From positions 92,656,136 to 92,720,135 of the forward strand of contig OY978525.1 in assembly GCA_963854835.1 (NCBI GenBank): a stretch of DNA of 64,000 nucleotides. Direction: 5' to 3'. This document shows, in pieces, positions 9,291 through 20,250 of this stretch (positions are counted from its first letter, which is position 1; each line of letters opens with the position of its first letter). A model generated the notes under the pieces. It worked only from the letters and a program-made list of their open reading frames with translations. It made no database searches and had not been told where the DNA came from. A program made the position numbers and the translations under genes. The DNA comes from Megamerina dolium. Lineage: Eukaryota; Arthropoda; Insecta; Diptera; Megamerinidae.

Positions 9291-11754
9291 TCAATACATG
9301 TTCCTTCAGATGCATTAATGCTTTTATAAGATTAACCCACTTAGGTAAGACAAATAACCGATTGTGATGCCTTGCATTTGACAAATTCTTAATTATCCTG
9401 AAAAACGCAATTTTAAGTGAGAAATTCTTGTTGTTCATCTTCTTGATGAACATTGCGAAAAGTAGATTTAAATAGCTACTCTAACGATTGAGATTCTACT
9501 ACACACGCAGTAAATTAGCTAGTTGAATGTGTAAAAATAAACATTTAAGTGATACTTGTATTGTTTGTTTGTTTTTGTTTGGTATAAAAATCAAAATTAT
9601 TATAAGAATTAATTAAAAATTCAATTTAATTGCACTGGTTGATTATTACCTATTGATATTTACTGTATTTCAGAATAAGTATTAGCTACTTATATTGTAC
9701 TCGTACGTATTGTGATATCACATTAAATTTAATTAATTTACATGATAGCTCTCAATGATTATAACCACACCTGTTTTAATTGGGAAATAATAACCAAACA
9801 TTGGATAAATATTAATGCAATGCATAATAATGGTAATATAAAAAAAATATATACGCTGTTTATGAAATCAATGCAATATAAAAATGGAATCATCATATAG
9901 GGAACTGAAAATAAAGAAACGCTTGAATATTAACTTTGCGAATGAGTATTAAAGTCTAATAAATATTCGGTATGCGGTTACATTATTAACTACATATTGT
10001 TATATTTCAAATTCATATAATTGTTTATATAATAATTTCAACAAAAAGAAAAATCAATTATCAAGCACCATCAATAATAATTGTTATATAAATGATTTTC
10101 ATTCGATTGTCATAAAAAATCAAGTGAAAAATATGTAGTAGATATAATAAAACAATAATATTAATATAAAAGCGTGTAATGATTGTTGCAAGCATATGAT
10201 ATATCTTTCATCAGCAACAAATATCAACGTTATGATTTTCGATGAGAAATACATACAATATTCATTTCATTGATATGGTTCGCGTAATGTATCTTGTAGA
10301 TATGCAAGTAAATACCTCTATGTAAGTTAGTATATAATTATTTATTCCATATATTCATACCTGCTGTTTTTGCTAATAATAAATGTTGCACAGCATGTAC
10401 TCGTCATATGTTGATGAGGCATTCCCGTCACACACATCTTTGATTGTAGTAATCATATCAGCTATAACATCGACCCAAAAATAGAAACAAGAACGCAAAA
10501 ATTGAACAAACAAACAAAAAATTAATTTTCACAAATGAAAACACCAAAACAAAAACAAAATCAAACTTTTAATTCATAAATGCCATGGTATGAGTGGTAT
10601 GAATGCTTGTAGAGCACATATTTGAAGAGTGTTATTAATTACAATTTTTCCACCTCTTCAACTTTTAACCACAGTATCAGTTGCATTTAAAAGTGAGGCA
10701 CTAGTAAAATTCCCTTTGATGCTCGTATAATTGTTGTTATTGTTGTTGTTACCACATGCGTTAATTAATTAATTTTTTTATTTTTTTATTTGCTTTTCAA
10801 ATGTCAGCAAACATTTATTTCATTTATTTGTTTATTTGTTTCTTTGTTAGACGGCAATGTACAGCATATGCATAAATATAATGAAGCAAAATGATTGAAA
10901 GGTAAGAAAAAATACATCGTACACATTAATTGAATTGAAAACCCTATAAACATATGCATCGAAAGGGCAACATTTGATAGACATACAAATTTATGCTTAG
11001 ACACACAAAGACGATGATTAGACAAATCTGATGTTAATCAACAGAAAATGTACAGAACAGTACGAGTAACATATGCAGGTTTTCATTGCTCACATCATGT
11101 ACTTGTTATCATGCACATGTTTGTGATATTTGATGGTAATAATATTGAAATAAATGGAGAAAATATGTCGAGCAGAAAATTAATAAGCATATAAGTAGAT
11201 GCATTAGCGTGGAACAAATTGTTGGGGCGAAAAAAAAAATAGACCAATCGTGTAGTTACAATGAATTTAAGTCCTGAAATGAATCTATATAATTTGAAAT
11301 AATTTTTCTCTTGAAACCATAGGATACTGCTAAAAATAGAGTTTCTATGAAAAATTTGCTTAGAATTATTTGATTATATTTTTGCTTTGCGATTTGTGGA
11401 CTACAAAAATTTATCCACCCTAATGTTTGAATGCCTATGAATGACAGAGAACATTCCATTGCATTGCATAAGCATACAAATGACGTCAACATATTAAAAA
11501 GTGCAATTGAAAGACCGTGGTTTCAACGGTGATAAAAATACCATTTTTTCGAAGAACAAACTCCCCACTTTTCAGTGTTTTATCATTACAATGCGAGATC
11601 CTCTCCAAGTTGCTGCAACTCACTGCCATTCGACTTTAATTTATTTCATCCGCTGCTTAGGAATTTGAATCATAGATTTTTGGACCGGTAGACCCTGTGA
11701 GACTATCAGGGAGCCATAGAGAGTATCATACAAAATATCAGTGATATAATCGCT
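9291..11754. other. AT-rich unique DNA, no recognised gene
   Basis: Mostly A/T-rich sequence with short poly-TTG and TTTG runs (for example near 9560 and 10735). Open frames are short and unlike known proteins. No transposon ends seen. Confidence 0.5.
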
Positions 11755-11900
11755 GTTACTACTCCACCCTGGCTGATGGACGGACATTCGATCAACCTGG
11801 GACTACTGGTAAATTCCTTCTATCGGATTTGTCTGGACGAGGTAAAGGAGGTATCTTTGTTTCACCTCTTCTGCCAATGCCCTATCCATTACCTTTTATT
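11755..11900 (+). pseudogene. Scrap of the C-terminal zinc region of an RNase H-type non-LTR retrotransposon
   Basis: The plus strand reads WLMDGHSINLGLLVNSFYRI then CLDEVKEVSLFHLFCQCPI. This matches the 'GH...LG......CR.C....E....HLLC.CPAL' end of the retrotransposons seen at 45.9 kb and 55.2 kb. The first Cys of the CRxC pair is replaced (YRIC). Only about 45 codons survive. Confidence 0.6.
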
Positions 11901-12092
11901 TCTTTCTTAACTTTTCTCATATTTCTACCTCTTATGCTCAGAAAATTGACTCTATTGAGTTGGTCAAACTATTGGTGTGCATCAAGATAATATACCGCAC
12001 ACATGCTATCAAATAAAAGTGATCATGGTGAAGCAATATTATTTTTCTTCTTTATATTTATGCACTGCCTTACTTTATCTAACTCCTAAGGC

Positions 12093-12130
12093 TTGAAGAA
12101 TTTCATTTGGGATTTTATTGCTACATATCA
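12093..12130. repeat. 38-bp direct repeat, copy 1
   Basis: TTGAAGAATTTCATTTGGGA and what follows up to ATCA are repeated at 14497-14534 with one difference in 38 bp. The flanks of the two copies do not match. Confidence 0.8.
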
Positions 12131-13254
12131 ATACTCTTATCTGTGATTTGTTGACTTGCTGGAAGCCTTAAGTTTCATTGCATTATCATTGATCTAAATC
12201 TACAGATTGTATGCATGTGTAATATTGTTAATGAATTTATTTTAGGTTTCTGACATGTTTTTATATTACGTTATTCATATGTATGTATTGTATGATGCAT
12301 AAATTATGGATGTGGGATTTGAAAAAATTTGACATGTATGCCCTAAATATTTGATTGCAATTACTACATAACTACTATAATGTATGTATATCTCTATGGA
12401 ATCTATGCAATAGTTGCACACACATAGCATTTGATAAGAAAAACAGAAAACTAATTATATGCCTACATTCATATAGATGTATGATATGATGTAATTCCCT
12501 CATGGCAACAATACAAGCGAATGAGATTAAGAGCAGATTATAAAAAAAAAAATTACAAAAATTATATTAATAATTAAAATCTATCAACAAGATTGACTGA
12601 CTAAAGCTAAAGTAATTTTTCTCCATCACATATTTATTATTACATTTTCATGTAATTAAAATACAAGTGATGTTAAGACGCCACACACTTCATACCAATT
12701 TAGTACATATATTATTTAATTTTAATTTTTGTATTTTTGCTTTGATTGCGCATACTCGTATTTAATCGTTTTCCATTAAATTCATCAATATTTTAACTAT
12801 TCAACTATTGCATACAAAAGAAAATACAATTAAATGTAAAAATTATCGCATAAAACACCATAATATTGTCACTAATTATAGTGTTGTTCAAAATATTACC
12901 AACCCAAGCAGGTAAAATTTGAAAGAAAAAAAAGAAAATTATATTATCTTCAAGTCGAAAACAATTGATGACAGCAACTAAATTGTTTGTTGCACAACTT
13001 GAAATAATTTTTCTTTTAATTATGGCGGGAAGAAGTAAACAGCTTATTCATCAATGTGCAAAAATATCATCATTTGGGACAAGACAAAAAAAAGGAACAT
13101 TGATTGAATGGTAAATAGTATGTAAGTATGTTATTTGCAATTATTCGTAAAAATACATAAATATATAAATTTTGCTAAATTTGATGGACATTCGACAATC
13201 GGCACACTCGACACACAGTGTTTTATTAAGACGACAGCAATTGGTAATGTGCTC

Positions 13255-13268
13255 ATGCGCATGCGCAT
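13255..13268. repeat. 14-bp perfect palindrome, alternating purine-pyrimidine
   Basis: ATGCGCATGCGCAT equals its own reverse complement and alternates purine and pyrimidine throughout. It is GC-rich against a strongly A/T background. Confidence 0.7.
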
Positions 13269-14246
13269 AAGTTAAGTCAGCAAAACAATTGATGATTAAT
13301 TGCAGCTTTTTTCTGTTCGATGAACATAACATAAGTTGCGTTATGTTTAATTTTATTATTTATTTACTTATTATTTTTATATTTTAAATACAACAATTTT
13401 CATAGTGAACCTATAATTTATGCCAACAAAAGCATTTAATTATTTTAGTGTAATGTAGAAAGATAAAAGAAGAGTTGCATTAAAAATTATAAATGCAAAA
13501 TTATATTTATTTAATTATAGAAAACATGAATTGTGCTACTTGAACTTGTTATTAATTATTTTAGCAATAATACTGCAGTCTTTCATACATTCGGTGGTAC
13601 TTGCTTCTTTGTTGTGCATTAATAAGGAAGTGTCAAATCTAAATAATGCTTACATTGGCATGTTCTTGTTGAAAAATTACGATTTCTTTTTTAGAAATTG
13701 CTACACACTTTAATTTGCACTTATTCAGTATGTGCAAATCATTGAAACTGGTCAGCGATTACTTGAATTTAAGAGTGCCGGTATCGATAAGGAAATCATT
13801 ACTACATACTACAGTGCTGCATCAATAAAATTAATTTGATAATGAACACATAGAAGTATAGAAATAAGAAATTAAATCTGTTCAGTCTTCGTTCTATTCG
13901 ATAATAGTAGTAAGACAGTATTTCTTATATTGAGTCAAGTATAAGGCGAAGAATTCAAAAATAAATAGTCTCATCGAATTTTCTTACCGCTTAGTGCCTA
14001 CTCATAATCGAAGAAAATAATGCCTTCATTTTTTTGGTTAGGTGAAATAATATACATATTTGAAAACAAATACTTATGAAAACAAATACAGATTATCGAA
14101 TATCCGAAAATATGTACATACTCATTCAGCAGTATTTCATATTTAGTGTACTAAATGGTATTATTCGTATGTATTGTACTGTTTGTACAATAATAGTTTG
14201 ATAATCATAATAATGAAAACTATTTATGTATAATGTACTTTACTGT

Positions 14247-14474
14247 TTAGTCCTTGAATTCAAAATACTTCATATTGGTCAATTCCGAACGACGCATATA
14301 GACCGGTAGTGAAATTAAAATGAAATAAATGCCAAACATTTTCCGAATCCAATGCACTTCTTTCAAAATATTGCAGCCTAAAGCTTCAAATTCTTTTTCA
14401 CAATTCATTAATTTATGAAGGCCAGGAAAATGGTTGAGAATTTCTTTATGTTTTCCTTCATACATAAATGACAC
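14247..14474 (-). other. Unrecognised 75-codon ORF with one likely membrane segment
   Basis: The protein begins MSFMYEGKHKEILNHFPGLH and has a balanced composition (several His, Glu, Lys and Cys) unlike the poly-Lys/Asn/Phe noise ORFs around it. A hydrophobic stretch MFGIYFILISLPVY could be one membrane helix. The cytoplasmic-loop-then-helix look is faintly like an insect odorant-receptor exon, but I cannot name a family. No clear splice acceptor was identified upstream. It starts about 20 bp from the second copy of the 38-bp repeat. It may be chance. Confidence 0.2.
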
Positions 14475-14496
14475 ATTTCATAATTAATAAAGATGT

Positions 14497-14534
14497 TTGA
14501 AGAATTTCATTTGGGATTTTATTGCTACACATCA
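14497..14534. repeat. 38-bp direct repeat, copy 2
   Basis: Differs from 12093-12130 at one position (CACATCA versus CATATCA). Read on the minus strand it could encode NKIPNEILQ, which has the flavour of an RT block, but the reading is too short to trust. Confidence 0.8.
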
Positions 14535-14764
14535 TACATACAACAAAGGGTGTGTTTTTATGAATAAAAAGAAAAGGTTCAACAGGTCTTTCATATTTTG
14601 TTACCAGCGTTCTTAGTCGATTATATAAATATGAGATTGAAGATAACGAGCCAGTTTGAGCCCCATTAGCGAAATAAAATGTTTAAACAAGTCGTTCTTT
14701 TTTGTTAGGCTTCAGCCCTTTCCGATAACCTAATCTCTATAAATTAAAAATTAAAAATATTTAC

Positions 14765-14815
14765 TTCGTGGGTATGGGTTAGTTTAGGTTGAAGCGGCTA
14801 ATTGTGATGAAGCCA
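14765..14815 (-). repeat. Scrap resembling the 3' UTR of the RNase H-type retrotransposons
   Basis: Minus strand reads CTTCATCACAATTAGCC...CAACCTAA. This is the same TATCACAA..GCC..CCTAAG arrangement found just after the coding ends at 45.97 kb and 55.07 kb. Confidence 0.35.
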
Positions 14816-17800
14816 AGTGTAAATGCAATAAGAATGCAGTTTATCCAATCGGTATATTTAAAGTCACTTATTGCTGTTAAATTCTGATTACAGCCACAAA
14901 TTTATTGTATATTCGTAGTGTCATTACTATTGAGCTCATACTGTTAGTTAAGATCAAATGTTATATTTTGAAAATCACATACTCACATATATCTATTTGT
15001 AGAATATATGCAAAACATTCAACAATATTTGTAATTGTATACAGAACAACAACAACAATAATAAGAATAATTTCACAATGTACAAAATTGACATGCTGCT
15101 GTGCATAAGAATTAACAAATTTGGTTGGTGTAGTAAATATTTTTATGAAAGTGTTAAGTTTTTCATGCATTCCTACATACAAAATAACAATACGCGATAT
15201 AAAAGTATGTGTTTTGATATCGCTTATTTAATGTTATTGTTTTAATAATGTTCACAAAAATAACAATTTCCATCAATCAAGTAAAATACCATAATTTGTT
15301 TGCTGTTGTTGTTTGTGTGTTTGTGTGTAGGCACATATTGTTGAAATAAATTCCGTAATGATAACGCACTTGTTACACATTTGATACACTACTTGTATCA
15401 TATGTACAATAAATGATATACACATTGAATTTATCACATTTAAATTACCTACAATAACAACAACAAAAACAAAAAATAACAACAACAATGTGAAATAAAC
15501 CATTTTAAAGAAAGAAGAAAAAAAAGAAGGTAATTGTCTACGCCAGCAAAAGATACGCGCACTCCCAAAGTGAACTGGAGTAAATGAGTGGATGGATGGT
15601 CTGGCAACCCTATCGATCCGCTTATTATTCCATGTTCACTTTATCCCTATTCCTATTCCTTCCAATCAATTCCATTCGCTCATCTGTTTATTCCACCTAT
15701 TGCATTCTCCTTTTCCCTTTACCTTCGTTTTTTTCCCATAAATCAACATAATTTCAATTGAATTGGTTTTTTTTCCCGAGGAGTGCGCGCATTTCTTTTT
15801 TTTAAAGTAAAATTATCTTTCTCACTAAAACATCTCATTTCTCATGTAATTAAAGTATTTTATTTACACGTAAATTAAAATTATAAAATAAATAAATAAA
15901 GAAAAGTGTGTGTTAAAATCAGTGGCATATACATCAGTCAGTCGTATGTGAAATCCAATTTTTTTCAACTTTGCGGTGTTTCTTGTGTAATTTGCAAAAA
16001 TCAACGAATTTTCTTATCATTTAATCTAAGTAAATAATAAATCAGATTTGTATAAATATATCGACATAAATCGAATATTAAATTGAAATATAACAAGAGT
16101 CAAACCATCGAGTCATATAAAACATATGTATTTACATATTCGTTCCCTATATACATACGTCCAGTGCAAATAAAAGAAAGAAAATTATTGTATAAAGTTC
16201 AATTTCTGTTTCGAGCAAGAAAAGGTCCAGCGTGCCAATAATATCTAAAGGCAAGTGTACCTCATCATCGAGCTAATCGGCAATCACTAGCTTCCAGCTG
16301 AAACAGTAATAAAAAATAATAAATTTTTGGCATGTAAAATTTAAAAAGTAATTTGTGAAATCGTCGCCTTCATTGCAGTCATTTGATTGGCACGTGTATT
16401 GATTTGTTAATTTTATTTTTGGCTTTTTTATTTTACATAAATTTAAATTATATTATATTGATTTTTTCTATTGCATTCAATTTTTTAAAAAAAATTTCAA
16501 TTTTTTGGATTACATAAATTTGAATGTGCATACACACGCCGCTAAGTTGGGAAAAAACTGATATCACTAGCGGTTCAATTAAATTTTGACAACTAGCTAA
16601 CTGTACGTAGAATGTAGGAATGCCATCTGTACATTTAATTCGTACCGCATAAATGATAGAGAAGCTCAGTCTAAGTTCTTCGGAACCCAAAGAAATCAAA
16701 AAATAAACTTTCTGCGAAACTAAAAGTTATCTATTCTATCTAGTTATCTATTTACCACGGTGCCAGAAGAATCGAAGAAGAAAAAAGAAACTGCTGTTCA
16801 GTTAGAAGAACCAGTAATAAGACTAGGTATATAATGCTCATAATCATTAATAGAAATTATTGCAATTACAAAACCCCATTGTGTGTTATTGCAAATCCAT
16901 AATGCATTTATGGCGATTCAAAGTGGTATTTTTAATATGAGATTTACTCATAGTACACACACAACGATAAAAATTATCTACACTCAAGGCAGTGTTCTTT
17001 GTAAACACACATCAGACATCATACAGAGTGCTGAATACGATTAGCATAATGATTGGCATAGATTTTGTCATCAGCGGCAGTGATTTTGAACAAAAGCTTT
17101 AAAAATCAATACATCAAAATTCTTTATGACATTCCTCTAAAAATCATTAAATAATTCGATATTGTAGTGTTAAGAATTAACTTGTGTATGCATATTTAAT
17201 GTTGACAACCTTCGGCATGGACATAACAAGGCTGCGCATACATGTGTATAAGTACGAACATATATATGTATATGTGAGTACCTTTCAACGAAAAAAAAAG
17301 TATGATAAAAATATATTTAAAAGAAAAAGTTGCTCAAATTGAGCTTATATTTATTAAGTACACATGTCAAGTTATCACGCTTCCTTAATGGAAAAATTGT
17401 TAATTAGCAAAAAAATAATAGAAATCATATAAACTGCATTCGACTAAATGAGTTTTAATGATTAAAACAGATTAATTTTAAATATATGCCAAAATAGAAG
17501 ATTAAGCAATTAACGTAGTATGCTCATGCGCTTATAGAAGAAAAAAAAAGAAAAATGAATATACACAAAGAAAAATCTAAAAATAAAACAGGTAAAAATT
17601 TAAATTAAATAAATCAAAATGAATGGAATTTATATAAAAGGTTAGCTAAAACTAAAAGTGAGGAAGAAAGAAGAAAAAAACTCAATTCAAAGCAAAAACC
17701 ATTAAAAATCGTGAGCTATTTTTAACTATGAAATAAATTTACATAAATTGTATGATTTTTAAGTTGGCTTGGAACCAATACAACAGTCTGTATACACACG

Positions 17801-18399
17801 GAAATATCGAAAATGAATTAAAACTCATATACTCATATACTCGAGCTATTAAATTTTCATATATATACAATAAAGCAATATCAAAAATGATCTTGTACGA
17901 TTAGAAATTTTTATTTTATGTCCTAAAGCATCCTTACCAGTATATCCACATAATCAAAATGAATATCAAGCACAAATAAACAGTAAAGCATAGAGTTTCA
18001 ACTTTAAATATTGAACACACGAATTAAATTGCTAATTCTTTGGAGAGTAAAAATTAACGGACGAAGCAGTTCCTGAAAGAAGAAAGTTTCAACAAATGTT
18101 ATTTATATAACAAGAGTTTTATATTTGCAAAATATGTTGGTTTCTTTAAGTACTGTTCAAATTTAACTCTGAGTCTACTTCTGCTATTTCCAAATAGTTT
18201 TTTATGAAGAGCAAAGAGTTTTGCTTTTTTCAAACCGCAAGTAATTACCATATTTAAATTACCATATTGAAAATAGAAAATAATAATATAAATTGATGTG
18301 GGTTGACAAGAAAGGACCTAAGGCATCCTGGGCACTTCTACATTTTTATATAATTTAAGCATAATTATGATACTTTGAACAAAATAAGCAATTTAGAAC
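14816..18399. other. AT-rich unique DNA containing a possible host promoter
   Basis: No coding exon recognised. 15540-15790 stands out as richer in C/T, with pyrimidine tracts and a CTATCGATCC site; the rest is A/T-rich. See the separate promoter candidate. Confidence 0.45.
15560..16270 (+). promoter_or_regulatory. Weak candidate core promoter and 5' leader
   Basis: Three signals lie in one direction. A CTATCGATCC site (about 15611) resembles the fly DRE core TATCGAT. A pyrimidine-rich stretch spans 15640-15730. Two overlapping TCAGTC initiator matches lie at 15934-15943 (ACATCAGTCAGTCGTATGTG). Some 300 bp on, TCTAAAGGCAAGTGTAC (about 16245-16261) looks like a GC-type 5' splice site (AG|GCAAGT). 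No TATA box or DPE at the expected distance was found. Each signal alone is common by chance. Confidence 0.22.
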
Positions 18400-18830
18400 T
18401 CGGTTCTTTCTCGAAAATATTGAAAGCAATATTCTACAAGTGTCTCATCATGGGCGTCCTTATATATGATACGGGAGCCTGGACACTATCTACCTCGTTG
18501 GAGTGCTTTCTTTTAGTTTTCTAGAGAATGGAAGAACGTAGTTAAGCCTAGAAAGTGTTGTATTCGAAACTTAATGGAGGACGTAATGGAAGTGGAAGAC
18601 CCAACTTTGGTGAAAGGATTTAACCAACAATATTTTATTATTCTTGCGTAGTTAACTATTCTAAACATAAAAAACAGCTCCGCCATTGTAGAAGTGGTAA
18701 CGAGCCACTACCTCATAGACAATCACGCTTAGAGGGAAAAATGTAAATAACCTAACACCAGCTTTGATTGGTGGTGGTGATGAGTAGGAATTGAACATTA
18801 TCCGCGCGGTATCATAATGAGTCTATTTTG
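18400..18830 (+). pseudogene. LINE relic: RT C-terminal tail
   Basis: The plus strand reads YKCLIMGVLIYDTGAWTLST then LECFLLVF. This fits the '.YK.L..PVL.YG.E.WTLT......L..FER' block found after RT in several LINE clades. In a shifted frame KVLYSKLNGGRNGSGRPNFG fits the 'K.L....GGRR.RGRP..RW' tail. What follows (CGAGCCACTACCTC, then CCTAACACCAGCTTTGATTG and GGTGGTGATG) looks like its 3' UTR, though this is a memory-based impression. Frames are broken and no RT core is present. Confidence 0.5.
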
Positions 18831-19481
18831 GTCTATGTGCCCTCTCTCATTCAAAGAGCTGCCACACTAAGCTAAAACCTAGTTAACCATTGTTTAAACT
18901 CCCGAATATCTTTGGTTAACTATTGAAATTGCACAAATCTTTTATTCTTTCCATCTGTTTTGTTTTTAGCTTAATTTCTTTTTTTTTTTTTGGAGTTACA
19001 ATATTTCCCCACTTCAAATTTCTCTTTGTTAAAATCGAAATGTTTTTGAAATTTTGTTTCAATACGAAGTCGCTGGTATTCGATTTTATCATCTTGACTT
19101 TTAATCAATGAAGAAATAGAGTCTTCCTGAACATACCGCTTGAGTTTGTTCACAAATTTCGTGATCGTTGCACAGGATAATGGCTAGTCATTAGAACATT
19201 GTGAACTGCGAGGCTCGTTCAAAAAATGAATCAATACGAGCTTCCAAAATTGATTGTTGACAAATAGTTCAAAAATCTTAAAAATTATTAGAAGGACAGG
19301 TAATTAAAATTAAACCTAATTGAAAGTCGATCCCCTAAATGAATCCTTGTTCATAAAGATTACGTCCATACGTTACAAAGAATCGTAGTATGTCGTCTGG
19401 AGATGTTGCAAAAAAGGCAATACTAATCAGTGGTGGCGGAAGAAACGTGAAATAGTGAAAGTCAACAAAAAATTATATAAA
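18831..19481. other. Spacer, possibly left part of a Tc1-like relic
   Basis: No confident coding. A T-rich stretch at 18975-18990 and an unassigned segment 19200-19480 precede the SINE. The latter could belong to the same decayed DNA transposon as 19975-20250, since the SINE would then be inserted within it. Confidence 0.3.
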
Positions 19482-19839
19482 AAAAAAATATGTGGCACTT
19501 AAAGCCCCAAAGGGCTCATTGGCCGAGCTTCTCTTTCATTACGGTTGTGCGTCTTAAATTTGGACAGTATTAGAAGGGACCTACTTATTTTAGCCGGTTC
19601 TGAACGGCAGAACACTTGTGACATCACTTTTTCTGAGCTTTGTCACAGAGTTCTTTTAGAAGCTTTTTCATGGCAAGTTCTTACTGTCGGAAGAATTGTC
19701 AATTGCTTGCCGACAAGTGGGTACCATTCGAAAGAAAAATCTTATCGATATTAAATTTGTTATGCATCAGCCGGGGATTGAACCACGACCTACAGATCAG
19801 AAGGCGAACACACTAACCACTGAGCTACGGCACCCCCCC
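19482..19839 (-). mobile_element. tRNA-derived SINE, near-full-length copy
   Basis: Reverse complement starts GGTGCCGTAGCTCAGTGGTT (tRNA-like box A) and has GGTTCAATCCCC (box B). It runs through the family body (CCACTTGTCGGCAAGCAATT, GGTTCTGCCGTTC-type block, AGGTCCCTTCTAATACTGTC) and ends GCCACATA plus a T-rich tail. It is flanked by a 13-bp direct repeat AAAATTATATAAA (left copy ending about 19481, right copy 19840-19852). This is the signature of target-primed insertion. It is about 350 bp, non-coding, and would need a partner LINE for mobility. The open frames inside are incidental. Confidence 0.88.
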
Positions 19840-19974
19840 AAAATTATATAAACTCATTCGAAATTCAAAGGTTAAGTCCTTTCTCCTGCCGATACCTCAA
19901 TAAGTGTTGAGAAATTTGGTGCAAAATATCTTGTGTGTTGAAAAATGAAAAAACGATTGGTGTCACTGGTAAGA

Positions 19975-20250
19975 AAACGTGGAGGTTCTCACTATTTGGG
20001 TCTAACTTAGCTTCAGCTCATTAGGCAGATTCTAATCTAAGACACTTCTAGGCTGAATACATAAATTTTGTGCCAAAAAATACAAATTCACCAAATGTTC
20101 AAAAATGTTGGCTTATTGAGCAGTATTGGGCTTTAGACAAGTGTATACTGTCAAGTGTAGAAAAATTTAAAATTTCAAACACAAGTGGAACAGAGCTACA
20201 AAAATCATTTTCAAATTGAAAGTGAATTTTATATCAATATCATGGTTTTT
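19975..20250 (+). pseudogene. Tc1-like transposase relic, C-terminal end
   Basis: The plus strand reads ASAH (stop) ADSNLRHF (stop) AEYINFVPKNTNSPN, VQKCWLIEQYWALDKCILSS and VEKFKISNTSGTELQKSFSN. This matches the IS630/Tc1-superfamily C-terminus of the type 'DLA.AHY......L......NFV.K..NPPN.P..RPIE.YWAL.K'. The Glu in LIEQYWAL would be the third catalytic residue. Two stops occur and the upstream catalytic residues are not seen. The rest of the element was not delimited; 19200-20560 may belong to it. Confidence 0.55.

Larger units (their letters stand above)
11901..14246. other. AT-rich unique DNA with a short direct repeat and a Z-type palindrome
   Basis: No coding region recognised. It holds one copy of a 38-bp direct repeat (12093-12130) and a 14-bp alternating purine-pyrimidine palindrome (13255-13268). 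Otherwise A/T-rich sequence. Confidence 0.5.

Noticed and set aside
19545..19754. 69-codon ORF, similar to one at 60233-60610
   Set aside because: Both lie inside copies of the same SINE in the same relative frame. SINEs are non-coding, so the resemblance is DNA-level repeat homology.
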